Source: Nitrospirota bacterium (GTDB lineage: Bacteria > Nitrospirota > Leptospirillia > Leptospirillales > Leptospirillaceae). From it: a DNA stretch of 64,000 bases. This document shows positions 26,806 through 35,667 of the stretch, piece by piece (the first letter of the stretch is position 1; the number at the start of each line of letters is the position of its first letter). The DNA lies in the NCBI GenBank assembly GCA_021785195.1, contig JAJYGC010000009.1:186001-250000 (forward strand), read 5' to 3'. Below the pieces are notes generated by a model. It was not told the DNA's origin. It was given only the letters and a program-made list of their open reading frames with translations, and did no database searches. The translations under genes and the position numbers were made by a program.

Positions 26806-27149
26806 GGCTTGGGGTTCCTGTCTCGGAGATGTGGGGACAGAAGCCGTTTCAGTCGGCGGGACATTTGTTTCTCGGGGGCAAGATACCCGCCCGAACGGCT
26901 GACCCTGATTCCCTGCTCGTAGACTCTGATGGCCTCTTCCCTTTCGCCCAATTCCTCAAGTGTCAGGCCCAGGATTTCCCACGCGGCGGCATAATCGGGC
27001 TTTTGTCGGATCACCTCTTCGAGAACGATCCTGGCCCTTGAAAAATTTCCCGTTTCCCGGAGGGCCGATCCCAGACCATATCCCAGGACAGGGTCGCCCG
27101 GGTTCCGGGCCAGCAGTTCTTCCAGACGATCGATCCGACTCGGATCCAT
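26802..27149 (-). CDS. Short TPR-repeat protein
   Basis: This protein of about 115 aa contains roughly two tetratricopeptide repeats (DPVLGYGLGSALRETGNFSR and PDYAAAWEILGLTLEELGER) and a basic C-terminus. TPRs mediate protein-protein contacts. ATG 27149 has GGGAGG seven bases upstream; a longer in-frame reading from 27230 is less likely. The stop overlaps the DUF692 start by four bases (ATGA). It is therefore the first gene of a tightly coupled three-gene operon with DUF692 and the lipoprotein. Confidence 0.75.
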   Translation of the reverse strand: MDPSRIDRLEELLARNPGDPVLGYGLGSALRETGNFSRARIVLEEVIRQKPDYAAAWEILGLTLEELGEREEAIRVYEQGIRVSRSGGYLAPEKQMSRRLKRLLSPHLRDRNPKP

Positions 27150-27376
27150 CCACAATCCTCCCTTAGGCCTTTCATCATAATCACTTGAAAGAAGGACCGC
27201 AAACCAGCCGGGAAAAACGATGGTTGTCACGGCAGGTTCTCTGTTGCTATCTTTAGAATGGCTCGCCTTGGACTTTGGTCAATCCGGCTAAACCGAACAA
27301 AACCTGCCAACGGGTGGAAGAATGTGTCTACGGTATTACGGGCTCTTTTGTGTCAAGCGCTTGAAATGATCCGTTG

Positions 27377-28579
27377 ATGAACGCACTCCACCCGACGAAG
27401 CCCCGTCCGCGATGGATCCGGGTCCAGGCCATCCTCCTGTTCGGTATCCTGTTCGTCATCTTTCTGATTCTGGTGTTCGGAACGCTCACGTTGAAGGGCA
27501 GCGTCTCGTTTTTTCGGGAAATGCACGATCAGGAGCGGCTCATGAGTGTTCAGCACCGGCTCGATGCGGTCCTGATCGATTTTCTTGATGCGGAAAGCGG
27601 CCAGCGGAAATTCCTCCTGACCCGAAACAAGATTTTTCTGGGCCCCTACCGCGATTCCAGAGACCGCCTTGTTTCAGTCCTCAACAGGCTGGTTCTGTCG
27701 GATTTTCCCCGGCCAGTGGATCCTGGGACGATTCATACCCTGGACACGCTTGTTCGGGAAAAGCTCAGGGTAATGGATTGGGCCATCAGGCTCAGGGGCG
27801 GAGATGTGGGGCCAACCCTACCAGACGCCGGCCCATTGAACCCCCAAGTGGTGTCGAAAGAAAAGATCCGACGGATCATTTCCCACCTGGACCGGGTGGT
27901 ACAGAGAGAGTCAGACCGAATCCGGCTGAAGGCAGAGCGACAGGAGTCCAGCCTGGGGGTGATGGCCCTGTTTTTTCTGAGCCTTCTTCTGGTGACCCTT
28001 TTCCTTGGTTATGCCTACCTTTGGAAGCATAACCGTGTGATGCATGAATTGCAGTCCCTCCTGGAAAGGGAAGCGGCCCACGATCCCCTGACAGGCCTTC
28101 CGAATCGGCGCTTTCTTTCGGAGACGATGGAATGGATGCTGGCACGCATTTCCAGAAATCCCCACGTTTGCGCGGTCTTATACCTTGATCTGGATGGGTT
28201 CAAGAAGGTGAATGACCGCTTTGGCCATCAGGCGGGCGATCGCCTTTTGATCGAGTTTTCCAGGAGGCTGGTGGCGAACCTCCGAAAAGGGGACTTGGTG
28301 GCCCGTCTGGGGGGGGATGAGTTCGTGGTCTTTTTGGACCCGCTGGAAAGTCCGGACCGGATTCCGGAGATCGTGGACGGGATTGTCGAACGCCTGAATG
28401 AAAGCCCCCTCATTCCTGAAATTGCATTGAATGAAGTGGGAGTCAGCATCGGGTGGGCTGTATATCCAGAGGATGGGAAAGATGTCAATGGTCTGATTGC
28501 CGTCGCAGACCGGAAAATGTATGAGAGGAAGGCGGCAATCAAGAAAATTCCCAGTATCCGATTTGGGGGGGAATCCTGA
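27377..28579 (+). CDS. Membrane diguanylate cyclase with CHASE3-like periplasmic sensor
   Basis: This 400-aa protein has TM1 at about residues 17-40 and TM2 at about 197-219. The periplasmic domain between them resembles CHASE3 (LIDFLDAESGQRKFLLTRN). The C-terminal GGDEF domain has an intact LGGDEF and an I-site RKGD, so it should make c-di-GMP and be product-inhibited. There is no EAL domain. ATG 27377 is preferred to TTG 27374. The gene is divergent from the TPR-MNIO operon and ends just before a strong hairpin. Confidence 0.85.
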   Translation: MNALHPTKPRPRWIRVQAILLFGILFVIFLILVFGTLTLKGSVSFFREMHDQERLMSVQHRLDAVLIDFLDAESGQRKFLLTRNKIFLGPYRDSRDRLVSVLNRLVLSDFPRPVDPGTIHTLDTLVREKLRVMDWAIRLRGGDVGPTLPDAGPLNPQVVSKEKIRRIISHLDRVVQRESDRIRLKAERQESSLGVMALFFLSLLLVTLFLGYAYLWKHNRVMHELQSLLEREAAHDPLTGLPNRRFLSETMEWMLARISRNPHVCAVLYLDLDGFKKVNDRFGHQAGDRLLIEFSRRLVANLRKGDLVARLGGDEFVVFLDPLESPDRIPEIVDGIVERLNESPLIPEIALNEVGVSIGWAVYPEDGKDVNGLIAVADRKMYERKAAIKKIPSIRFGGES

Positions 28580-28580
28580 A

Positions 28581-28611
28581 AAGACCCGGCTGGATTGCCC
28601 AGCCGGGTCTT
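28581..28611. terminator. Hairpin between convergent genes
   Basis: A perfect 13-bp stem (AAGACCCGGCTGG and its complement) surrounds a 5-base loop, starting directly after the cyclase stop. It also lies 9 bp beyond the His-rich gene's stop, so it may end both transcripts. No T-tract follows on the plus side. Confidence 0.75.
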
Positions 28612-28620
28612 GGGAAGGTC

Positions 28621-28923
28621 TTAGTTGCTGGTGTGGTGGTGGTGATGACGACGATGGTGGTGTCGGGGATAGCACCGGTGATGACGGCGATAGTACCGGG
28701 TATGGTGGTTGCAGCGATGATGTCTGTGATGGAATCGGCGATGGTGCTTGGCGTGGTGTTTCTTGGCCGGAATCCCTGAGGGTGCCGGTGCTGTTGTCGC
28801 AGGTGCTGTGGAAGTTGCCGGCGTGGTAGCATCTGCAGCCCAGGAAAGGGGCGCCCGCAAACCGATCAGGGACACCATCATTAAGGCAACAAGGAGATAG
28901 GACGAAAACTTCCGGCTGAGCAT
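28621..28923 (-). CDS. Secreted His/Arg-rich low-complexity protein, putative metal-binding
   Basis: This 100-aa protein has a clear signal peptide (MLSRKFSSYLLVALMMVSLI, cleavage near SWA-AD), an Ala/Thr/Pro linker, and a 47-residue tail with 20 His and 11 Arg, mostly as HH pairs, and two Cys. Such tails bind Ni, Zn, Cu or Co in known His-rich proteins. At acidic periplasmic pH the histidines would be protonated, so a polycationic role is also possible. The start has GAAGGAG upstream. It is probably monocistronic. Homology assignment by sequence search would be unreliable because of low complexity. Confidence 0.75.
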   Translation of the reverse strand: MLSRKFSSYLLVALMMVSLIGLRAPLSWAADATTPATSTAPATTAPAPSGIPAKKHHAKHHRRFHHRHHRCNHHTRYYRRHHRCYPRHHHRRHHHHHTSN

Positions 28924-29176
28924 TGAAACTCCTTCGTTAGGATACGTGTTGAGCTAATGGGGAGAATCTCCCGCGGAGGGAGATTTTATGAGAAGAGAGC
29001 TGAAAATTCAACAGACCCCACCTGTGTTTTTGGTCACTTTCCCAGCAGGTTTCAACGGGGAGGGAAAAGACTTCAGAACAGGACGGTACCAGAAATTCAG
29101 GTGACCGCCGGAAGACCGTCGGAATATCCGGAACTTGATGCATTCCTTCATCAGGAATGCCCGAAGGAGTGGTTGC

Positions 29177-29770
29177 TTATCCCTTCCTTCTCAGGATCCG
29201 ATCCTTGAGCTCAATGCGGTCAAGGTCGTAGGGATCCAGAATCAGGGCCTGATCGATTGCTTCGAGCGCCAGGTCGATCTCGTCCCTGTCCTTGTGGATG
29301 GAAGCCAGTCCCTCCAATGCTCCAGGGTCCCGGGGATTCAGTTTGCAGGCCTTGCGGAAGGTGTTGAGGGCCCTTTCCTGAAGCTCTTCCGATTTCTTCA
29401 TGGAGCCCAGATCCGCCAGACACCATCCCAGGTCCACCAGATATCCCACATGATCCGGGGACAAGGCAGACGCCCGTTCGTAAGCGATGAGCGCCTTGTC
29501 CATGTCTCCCACGGTTCGATGTCCTTCGGCCAGTTGGTGGAACTGTACCGGGTCGGACGGATCGATCCGGATGGCATCGTGGAAACACCCAATCGCTTCC
29601 CGTGGAACCCCTTTTTTCAGAAGGCATTCCCCCAGCCGTCGCAGGATGACAGGAGAGTCAGGGGCCTGGATCAGAATCTGGCGAAAAGCTGAAATGGCTT
29701 CGATATAGCGACCCTTTCGACGATGCTCTTCCCCCGCTTCATATAATTCGTTCAGTTCGGTCATATCCAT
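29177..29770 (-). CDS. TPR-repeat protein downstream of gspK
   Basis: This 197-aa protein has about five tetratricopeptide repeats (for example GRYIEAISAFRQILIQAPDS and VGDMDKALIAYERASALSPD). It has no signal peptide if it starts at ATG 29770 (MDMTELNELYEAG), which is preceded by GGAAAGGA. It lies 86 bp after gspK on the same strand and may be the last gene of the type II secretion operon. By analogy with pilotin and assembly TPR proteins it could help assembly of the apparatus; this is inference from position. Confidence 0.72.
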   Translation of the reverse strand: MDMTELNELYEAGEEHRRKGRYIEAISAFRQILIQAPDSPVILRRLGECLLKKGVPREAIGCFHDAIRIDPSDPVQFHQLAEGHRTVGDMDKALIAYERASALSPDHVGYLVDLGWCLADLGSMKKSEELQERALNTFRKACKLNPRDPGALEGLASIHKDRDEIDLALEAIDQALILDPYDLDRIELKDRILRRKG

Positions 29771-29856
29771 GATGGATTCCTTTCCGGTCACTTTGAGCCG
29801 ATTCGTGAATTCCCATTCTTTCATAATTCGGGAGGCGGGGTCGAGGGGAGAGTGTG

Positions 29857-30894
29857 TCAGGGAGGTGTTCCCATCGGGAGGGGGGCGATGGACCCATCCG
29901 GTGCATTGGCATTTTGCAAAAGGGTTTCGATCTGGCCCAAAAGGCGGTTCCCCCCGATTCGGTATGAAAGGGTCTGTGTCTGAATTCCGTTGATCGACAG
30001 GATCGCGCGGATGGCTTGCCGGGTATGTCCAACCGTACCGACCGCCTGCAGGGAGAAAACAGAGCTTTGAACGGTCACGCTTCCTTGGATGTTGGCGAAA
30101 ACGGAAGGTCCGAGAATGGATGCCAACGGGGTCAATGTGCTATAGGGACGGCCTGCGACAATCTGTGAGGCCATGCTTGGAGAGATGCCTGGATCAAGGG
30201 ACTCAAGCACGATGACGGAGGCCGTATTGACATTGACCAATCCGTTTGAGGAGATCGTGACGTAAGGTTCGATTGCCTGATATTGGGCTTCGGTCATTCC
30301 GGAGACTTGATGGAGTTCCGACAATGCGCTCATCGGTCCCCCCCGGGGTCGGTATGGCGGGATCATCGAGGCGTAAGGTCCACCCCCTCCGCTTCCTCCC
30401 GGGGGTTGCGGGGTGACCCATTGAATGATGGCCGGAAGGATGGCGGGATTGACCCCCAGCAGGGAAAAGAGTTTGGTGAACTGGAGCATTTGCTGGGAAT
30501 TGGGGGCGATTCCCGATTGGGAGAGTAGATTGATGTCCAGTTTGGATGACTCGTCGACAATCAATCCGGACAAGAATCCTTTTGTTCCGACCGGATAGTT
30601 GATGATGGGTGTTGCCCAGGGCTGGTTCAGTGCGGTGTAGTTCTGTCCGGACCCCTGACTCTGGAGGGCGCTTGAAACAAGAATGACCTTCCCGGCTTCG
30701 ATCGCCGCCCGGGCCAGATAGTAGGCTTGTGTTCCGTTCCGGAAGATTTCGGCTTCTTTCAGTGTTTCACGACTTTGAATGACGAATCGGAGGACAAGGA
30801 GGGTGATTAGGCCCACCATGAACAGGACGATGACCAACGCGAATCCGGAGTCCCGGACCGCGTCCCGGTCAAGAGGCCTGTATGCTCTGGACAT
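29857..30894 (-). CDS. gspK: Type II secretion minor pseudopilin GspK
   Basis: This protein of about 345 aa has an N-terminal prepilin-like segment (RDSGFALVIVLFMVGLITLL) and then the GspK fold with SSKLDINLLS, GLVNVNTASVIVLESL and a helix-hairpin-like PSMASQIVAGRP. The residue after the cleavage Gly is Phe, with a hydrophobic position five, as in GspK. GspK caps the pseudopilus with GspI and GspJ in other systems, but no gspI or gspJ is adjacent here. I chose ATG 30894, which overlaps the gspM end by 26 bp. Confidence 0.85.
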   Translation of the reverse strand: MSRAYRPLDRDAVRDSGFALVIVLFMVGLITLLVLRFVIQSRETLKEAEIFRNGTQAYYLARAAIEAGKVILVSSALQSQGSGQNYTALNQPWATPIINYPVGTKGFLSGLIVDESSKLDINLLSQSGIAPNSQQMLQFTKLFSLLGVNPAILPAIIQWVTPQPPGGSGGGGPYASMIPPYRPRGGPMSALSELHQVSGMTEAQYQAIEPYVTISSNGLVNVNTASVIVLESLDPGISPSMASQIVAGRPYSTLTPLASILGPSVFANIQGSVTVQSSVFSLQAVGTVGHTRQAIRAILSINGIQTQTLSYRIGGNRLLGQIETLLQNANAPDGSIAPLPMGTPP

Positions 30895-31459
30895 CGAGGC
30901 GTATATCCAGAAGACGATGTTGGTCGAACCTCCGCTCAATCGTCAGATGGGAAATTCTGATGAGGTGTGGCGAGCGTTGGAGACGGGCAAGGAACACAAG
31001 GATATGGGGCAGGTCCACCTTTTCAATCCGAATGCTGACCAAAGTGCTGTGATAGTTCTCCTCCGGAGGAAGGGACCGGGGGGTCATCTGGGTAATGGAT
31101 GAACGGATATGGGTTTGGTCCGCTTCCTGTTCAAGATAGGAGATCAACGAAAAGCCGGATCGATCACGGGTCAGTCGAAGGGATCGTTTTTGGATCTCCT
31201 CCTGGCTCTGCCGGATTTCCTGAACCAGGGACTGTGCCGTGAGAATGTCCGATTTCAGGGACTGTTCCTCGGAGAGGAACCGGTGGTAAGGATCCACCAA
31301 AACGGTCTCGATTCCCGCCCAGAAGAGATAAAGGGAGAGGATGGCCGCAAGGGTTCCGATCAGACGTTTTTCCCGCAGGCTCAAGGTTTCCCATCGATCT
31401 TTCAGGGTGTTGAATGACCGGGTCCATGAGTCGGGCAACCGGTTCCTGATGTCAATCAT
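30869..31459 (-). CDS. gspM: Type II secretion inner-membrane protein GspM-like
   Basis: This 196-aa protein has one N-terminal TM (about residues 30-48, LIGTLAAILSLYLFWAG) followed by a coiled-coil and a small alpha/beta periplasmic domain. This is the GspM/PilO pattern. It starts at ATG 31459, overlapping the gspL stop by 8 bases. GspM partners GspL at the inner-membrane platform. Sequence identity to model GspM is weak, so the call rests on topology and gene order. Confidence 0.75.
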   Translation of the reverse strand: MIDIRNRLPDSWTRSFNTLKDRWETLSLREKRLIGTLAAILSLYLFWAGIETVLVDPYHRFLSEEQSLKSDILTAQSLVQEIRQSQEEIQKRSLRLTRDRSGFSLISYLEQEADQTHIRSSITQMTPRSLPPEENYHSTLVSIRIEKVDLPHILVFLARLQRSPHLIRISHLTIERRFDQHRLLDIRLDVQSIQAS

Positions 31460-32822
31460 GGGTCCCTCCCAACCGGAAGGCAACGGTTTTCCGATCAATG
31501 TCCAGTCTGGCGCTCTGGACGGAAAGCGTCCGGATGTGTCGAGTGGAGAGCAAAGATGTGCGGATGCGGTCCACATCCTGGAAACTGGCGGTTTTTCCGG
31601 TCAGGATCAGGGAATGTTTTCCGATGGAGACAGAGACCATTTCGAAGGGGATGGAGGGGGAGGGAGCCCCGGCAATGTCCTTCAGGATTCCGATGACATC
31701 CGTTCCGCGGGACAGAAGGTTTTTCTGCTTCAGGAGGGAATCCCTTTTCCGTGTCAGCTGGGAGATCGGTTCCACCACCGGAGAAGGGGCCAGTGTTTGT
31801 CGGGCCAGTGTTGATAGGGAGTCCTGGGTTCTCTTGACCCTGTTCCCCAGCGCCTGGACATGAAGCCATCCGTCCGTCAGGATCAATCCGACCAATATGG
31901 TCGCAAGGATGGAGACTGTCTTGAGCCCCCGGAACAGGGACTCCTGGTCTTTCCGGAACGCGAGGGATCCATTTCGAAAGTCAGGTGTTTCCTTCCAGAA
32001 CGATCCTTTCCGCCAGATTCCGGAAAGGCTTTCCACCAGACGGTTTTCCATGCCGCTCTCTTTGGTCGGGAAATCAGACGGTCGGAATAGGTCCTCCGGG
32101 AGCAGGTTGTTTTCGGGAATGGCCGTAACAGCAAGCTCCGTTGGATAGTCCATCATCACACTGGCAGATACGAGATCGTCAAGCCGGTGTTTCCCTTCCT
32201 CCGGATCCGAGACGGTGAATGCGGCCTCTCTTACCGGAAATCCGTCCTGGTTTTCCAAAACGAGAACCCGGTTGGAGTCGGCGGCGGCCAGAATCTCCAT
32301 GGATCCGGGGTTGGGGAGCGATGATGGGATGCTCTGGTTCATGATCAGTGTTGCGGCCTCTGGTAAGATGTATCGGGGCTCAAGTTCTGCCTTGCCCAGG
32401 TGGGATAAGGCAGATTCCAGCCATTGTCGGGGTGTTGCCCATCCGAAAATATCCCAACCGTTTGTTCGCCTCCTTGAGAAATAGGCAGTTTGGCATTCTT
32501 CTATGTTCCAGGGGATCAGGGCCTCGACTTCGCTTTCAAACGCGGTCCTTCGTTCTCCAATGGGAACGGCAGGGAGTCGAAACGCACCGGCAATGGAAAG
32601 CTCGGATGGCCAAAGAAGGATGATTTCGACCCCATGGGGGTCTCCCATTGCGGCTCTGGCCGATTCGAGGGTCTTGGGAAAATTGGGGTTGATCATTTCC
32701 ATGAGGGTGACGGGAGTCGTCACGATTTTTTCGGAGATCCAGGTTCTTTTCACACGCTTTATGCAATACCCCTTGAGCTCATCGACCAGTGGGTGAAGAA
32801 TCCATAGATGGGAAGGGGGCAT
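31452..32822 (-). CDS. gspL: Type II secretion inner-membrane protein GspL-like
   Basis: This 456-aa protein has a cytoplasmic actin-like domain (residues about 1-295, with FESEVEALIPWNIEE), a single TM at about 301-322 (VSILATILVGLILTDGW) and a periplasmic ferredoxin-like end. This is the GspL/PilM-N layout. GspL recruits the ATPase GspE and pairs with GspM. ATG 32822 lies six bases after the gspN stop. The gene sits in the order N-L-M-K, which is not the E. coli order. Confidence 0.78.
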   Translation of the reverse strand: MPPSHLWILHPLVDELKGYCIKRVKRTWISEKIVTTPVTLMEMINPNFPKTLESARAAMGDPHGVEIILLWPSELSIAGAFRLPAVPIGERRTAFESEVEALIPWNIEECQTAYFSRRRTNGWDIFGWATPRQWLESALSHLGKAELEPRYILPEAATLIMNQSIPSSLPNPGSMEILAAADSNRVLVLENQDGFPVREAAFTVSDPEEGKHRLDDLVSASVMMDYPTELAVTAIPENNLLPEDLFRPSDFPTKESGMENRLVESLSGIWRKGSFWKETPDFRNGSLAFRKDQESLFRGLKTVSILATILVGLILTDGWLHVQALGNRVKRTQDSLSTLARQTLAPSPVVEPISQLTRKRDSLLKQKNLLSRGTDVIGILKDIAGAPSPSIPFEMVSVSIGKHSLILTGKTASFQDVDRIRTSLLSTRHIRTLSVQSARLDIDRKTVAFRLGGTHD

Positions 32823-32828
32823 GAATCC

Positions 32829-33821
32829 TCAGCGAGGGAGGGTGAGTCCGTTCAGGGCGATGGAGGGGGAAGAGAGTATGCCCTGAAGGTGTATGTGGAG
32901 AGCCCCATCCTTTCGGGGTTCCATGGAAGGCAGCGGAATGGCTTTCAGCTGTCCTTTCAGGGTTGCCATCAGATCCATGTTGATCAGGCTTTGCTGGTAG
33001 GGAATTCGGAGAAGAATGGTCCCGGTTCCCGAAACATGAGCCAACGGTCCGTCGGCCGATAGTGATTCGATCCGGCCTTGGCCGTCGTGGAGAAAAAGTC
33101 TTCCGCTCACCGTTTCAAAGGTGATGTCGGGCAGGGGAATCCCGTTGAGGTTCAGGGATCGCAGGACAAGCTTCTGGATGTCGAGGTTCAGCATCCCGTG
33201 TCCCTTCTGTTCGGCACCCTTGATCCAGGTGTAATCCGTTTGCAGGTTCATCTGTCCAGAGACGTCCTGTCGAAGGAGCTTTTTGGTTTCAAGGAGGTCG
33301 ATGGGGTGGATGGTCTTCCCGCGCAAATGGTTCCACCGCCCGTGACGGGCTTGCTGGAGCCGTCCTCGAAACTCCCCCCCATAAGCCTTCACGTCGAAAT
33401 TGTAGCGGGGTTTTCCTGAGGCGAGGCTGATCAGGCTGAGATTTCCCGAAAAACGGGGAATCTCCCAGACAACCGGTCCTGCGGGAGAGGGTGCGACCAG
33501 ATGGAGTCCCTCATAGGAAACCTGGGCGGGCCAGTTGAATCGGGCACTGTCGGAAGAAGTTCCCAGACCCGACGATTGGGAAAGTTCTTCCAGAAAGTGT
33601 TCGGCAAGCTGTTGCCGGGGAAACCCTTGCAAGAAAAACCAGACAAACACCCCCACCCCCCACACACCGAGGAGGAGGGTCGGTGCCATGCTCCCGAGTG
33701 GGCGCATGGCGCGGGGAGCGGACTCAGTGGACTCATTCCTTCCCGTCTGGGAGGGCCTTTTTCCAAGAATCAGGCTCCGCATCCTGGCCGCAATCCTTAT
33801 CATGTGTTCTGCCGGGGTCAT
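32829..33821 (-). CDS. gspN: Type II secretion system protein GspN-like
   Basis: This 330-aa protein has one N-terminal TM (APTLLLGVWGVGVFVWFFLQ) and a long beta-rich periplasmic region with AsmA-like character, as in GspN. The C-terminal part (IPLPSMEPRKDGALHIHLQG) fits the family. GspN is an accessory, non-universal component that may contact the secretin or the platform. ATG 33821 is used; ATG 33803 is also in frame. The 125-bp gap before it from gspG contains no further gene. Confidence 0.72.
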   Translation of the reverse strand: MTPAEHMIRIAARMRSLILGKRPSQTGRNESTESAPRAMRPLGSMAPTLLLGVWGVGVFVWFFLQGFPRQQLAEHFLEELSQSSGLGTSSDSARFNWPAQVSYEGLHLVAPSPAGPVVWEIPRFSGNLSLISLASGKPRYNFDVKAYGGEFRGRLQQARHGRWNHLRGKTIHPIDLLETKKLLRQDVSGQMNLQTDYTWIKGAEQKGHGMLNLDIQKLVLRSLNLNGIPLPDITFETVSGRLFLHDGQGRIESLSADGPLAHVSGTGTILLRIPYQQSLINMDLMATLKGQLKAIPLPSMEPRKDGALHIHLQGILSSPSIALNGLTLPR

Positions 33822-33946
33822 CTGATCACCCGCCTTCCGAATGTGTTCATCATGTTTGAAGTTTGTCAGTCACTCCCCCACCTGAACTTCTTTGGCCCGT
33901 GCGATGGCCCTTGGATCGGATCCCCTCAGGTCCCTTACCCCAGCCC

Positions 33947-34462
33947 CTACTTGTTCATGGCCCAGGAATCGATGTCGGCGTTATTCCCTGTTCCCCCCCG
34001 AACGCCATCTGCTCCGTAGGACATGATGTCGAATTCTCCATGATTTCCCGGTGACAGGTAGATGTAGGGGTGCCCCCAAGGATCCTTGGGAATCCTTGAA
34101 ATGTATCCGCCATCCTTGTAGTTGTTGGGGATGGGGGGGGATGTGGGTTTTTTGGTGAGGGCGTCGAGCGTCTGTTCCGTGGTCGGATAGTCTCCGTTGT
34201 CGAGATGGTAGAGGTTCAGTGCGTTCTCAAGTTCCCGGATCTGGGCCTTGGCCGAAACCTTCTTGGCCTCTTCTGTTCGTCCGATGATCTTGGGAACGAC
34301 CAGGGCGGCAAGAAGGGCAATGATGAAAATGACGACCATGATTTCGATCAGGGTAAACCCCCGGTCACCACCGTTGCCCCTCAGAATTTTCAAACGACGG
34401 AATGGGTTCGCGATCAAGTTCGTTTCTCCATATCGGGTTTCCGGTGGAGGGAAATCACTCAA
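33947..34462 (-). CDS. gspG: Type II secretion major pseudopilin GspG
   Basis: This 171-aa protein has a long leader and the prepilin cleavage/methylation site [18 protein letters not shown] with Glu5. The C-terminal GspG domain includes [18 protein letters not shown] and [16 protein letters not shown], with acidic residues at the calcium-binding end. It is the main subunit of the pseudopilus. Its start overlaps the gspF stop by 8 bases. The unlinked peptidase GspO is not in the window. Confidence 0.93.
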   Translation of the reverse strand: MSDFPPPETRYGETNLIANPFRRLKILRGNGGDRGFTLIEIMVVIFIIALLAALVVPKIIGRTEEAKKVSAKAQIRELENALNLYHLDNGDYPTTEQTLDALTKKPTSPPIPNNYKDGGYISRIPKDPWGHPYIYLSPGNHGEFDIMSYGADGVRGGTGNNADIDSWAMNK

Positions 34463-35657
34463 CCGCCTGGCTCATTTCAAAGATGGGAAGGAGCACCGCC
34501 AGAACCATGAAAAGCACGATGGCCCCTATAAACAATATCATAATGGGCTCAATGATTGAAGTCAGCGTGGAGACCATCTGGGAGACTTCAGCTTCGTATC
34601 CTTGGGCCATCTTAAGCAGAAGCTCTTCGAGCTTTCCCGATTTTTCCCCTGTCTGGATCATGTGGATGGCTAGTCTGGGAATCACGGGATATCTCTTCAG
34701 GGATTGACCCAAGGATTCTCCGTTCTTCACATCCTCCTGGGCCAGGACCACTGCTTCTTTCAGGGCCCGGTTGGTCAGGACGGCGGTTCCGATTTCCAGA
34801 GCCCTCTGAAGCGGAACGCCCCCCTTGAGCAGGACAGAAAGCGTCCTGGCAAAACGGGCAATCTGATCCTGGGTGATCAAACCACCCAGTCGGGGGATTA
34901 GAAGAATGAGCCGGTCTACTTTCTTCCGGTTGGACTGAACAAAGCGGGAAACAAAAAAAACGATGGCTGCCAGTGTGATGAGCAGTGGAACGGTTTCATG
35001 CCGGACCCAGTCGGAGGCGCCCATCAGAATGATCGTGGGAAGGGGGAGGGCGGCATTCAGCCCCTTGAAGATGGAGGTGATGCGGGGCATGACCACCACC
35101 AGGAGGAAGAGGACCATAAGAATCCCCACCATCATCAGGATCAAGGGATAAAAAAGACTTCCGAGCACTTTCCGCTGAGTGATCACCTGACTTTCAAGAA
35201 AATCGGCGAGACGTTCCAGCATGACGTCGAGTGTTCCAGATTCTTCTCCCGCCCGGATCATGTTGACATAGAGCTCTGAAAAGGATCTGGGATGAAGCGC
35301 AAGGGCCTGATGGAGGGGCTGGCCCTCTTTGACATCCTCCCGAATGGCGGCAATGGTGCTTCCCAATGGCTCGTTCATTCCCTGATCCAGGACGGCGCCC
35401 AGTGAATCAACGACGGGAATCCCTGATCCGACAAGGATAGCGAGTTGGCGTGTGACGAGGGCGACATCCCTCGGTTTTGCCTTTCGCCCGGCTCCTGATT
35501 TTCTGGATTGGGACGCCTCTTCCCGGAGGGTCAATGTCAGGGGCAGGATGCCCTGAGACTTGAGTTTCAGACGGGCGGTACGGGGGCTGTCGGCATCGAC
35601 CAGCCCGGAGATCCTGGATCCGTTGTCCTGGACTCCCTGATAGGAATAGACAGGCAT
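34455..35657 (-). CDS. gspF: Type II secretion inner-membrane platform protein GspF
   Basis: This 400-aa polytopic protein has two repeated T2SSF domains, each with the pattern [20 protein letters not shown] and [20 protein letters not shown], and three TM helices at about 171-191, 225-243 and 377-397. It anchors the GspE ATPase and drives pseudopilus assembly. It starts 10 bp after gspE. Length and motifs are normal. Confidence 0.94.
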   Translation of the reverse strand: MPVYSYQGVQDNGSRISGLVDADSPRTARLKLKSQGILPLTLTLREEASQSRKSGAGRKAKPRDVALVTRQLAILVGSGIPVVDSLGAVLDQGMNEPLGSTIAAIREDVKEGQPLHQALALHPRSFSELYVNMIRAGEESGTLDVMLERLADFLESQVITQRKVLGSLFYPLILMMVGILMVLFLLVVVMPRITSIFKGLNAALPLPTIILMGASDWVRHETVPLLITLAAIVFFVSRFVQSNRKKVDRLILLIPRLGGLITQDQIARFARTLSVLLKGGVPLQRALEIGTAVLTNRALKEAVVLAQEDVKNGESLGQSLKRYPVIPRLAIHMIQTGEKSGKLEELLLKMAQGYEAEVSQMVSTLTSIIEPIMILFIGAIVLFMVLAVLLPIFEMSQAVE

Positions 35658-35667
35658 TTATATGAGT

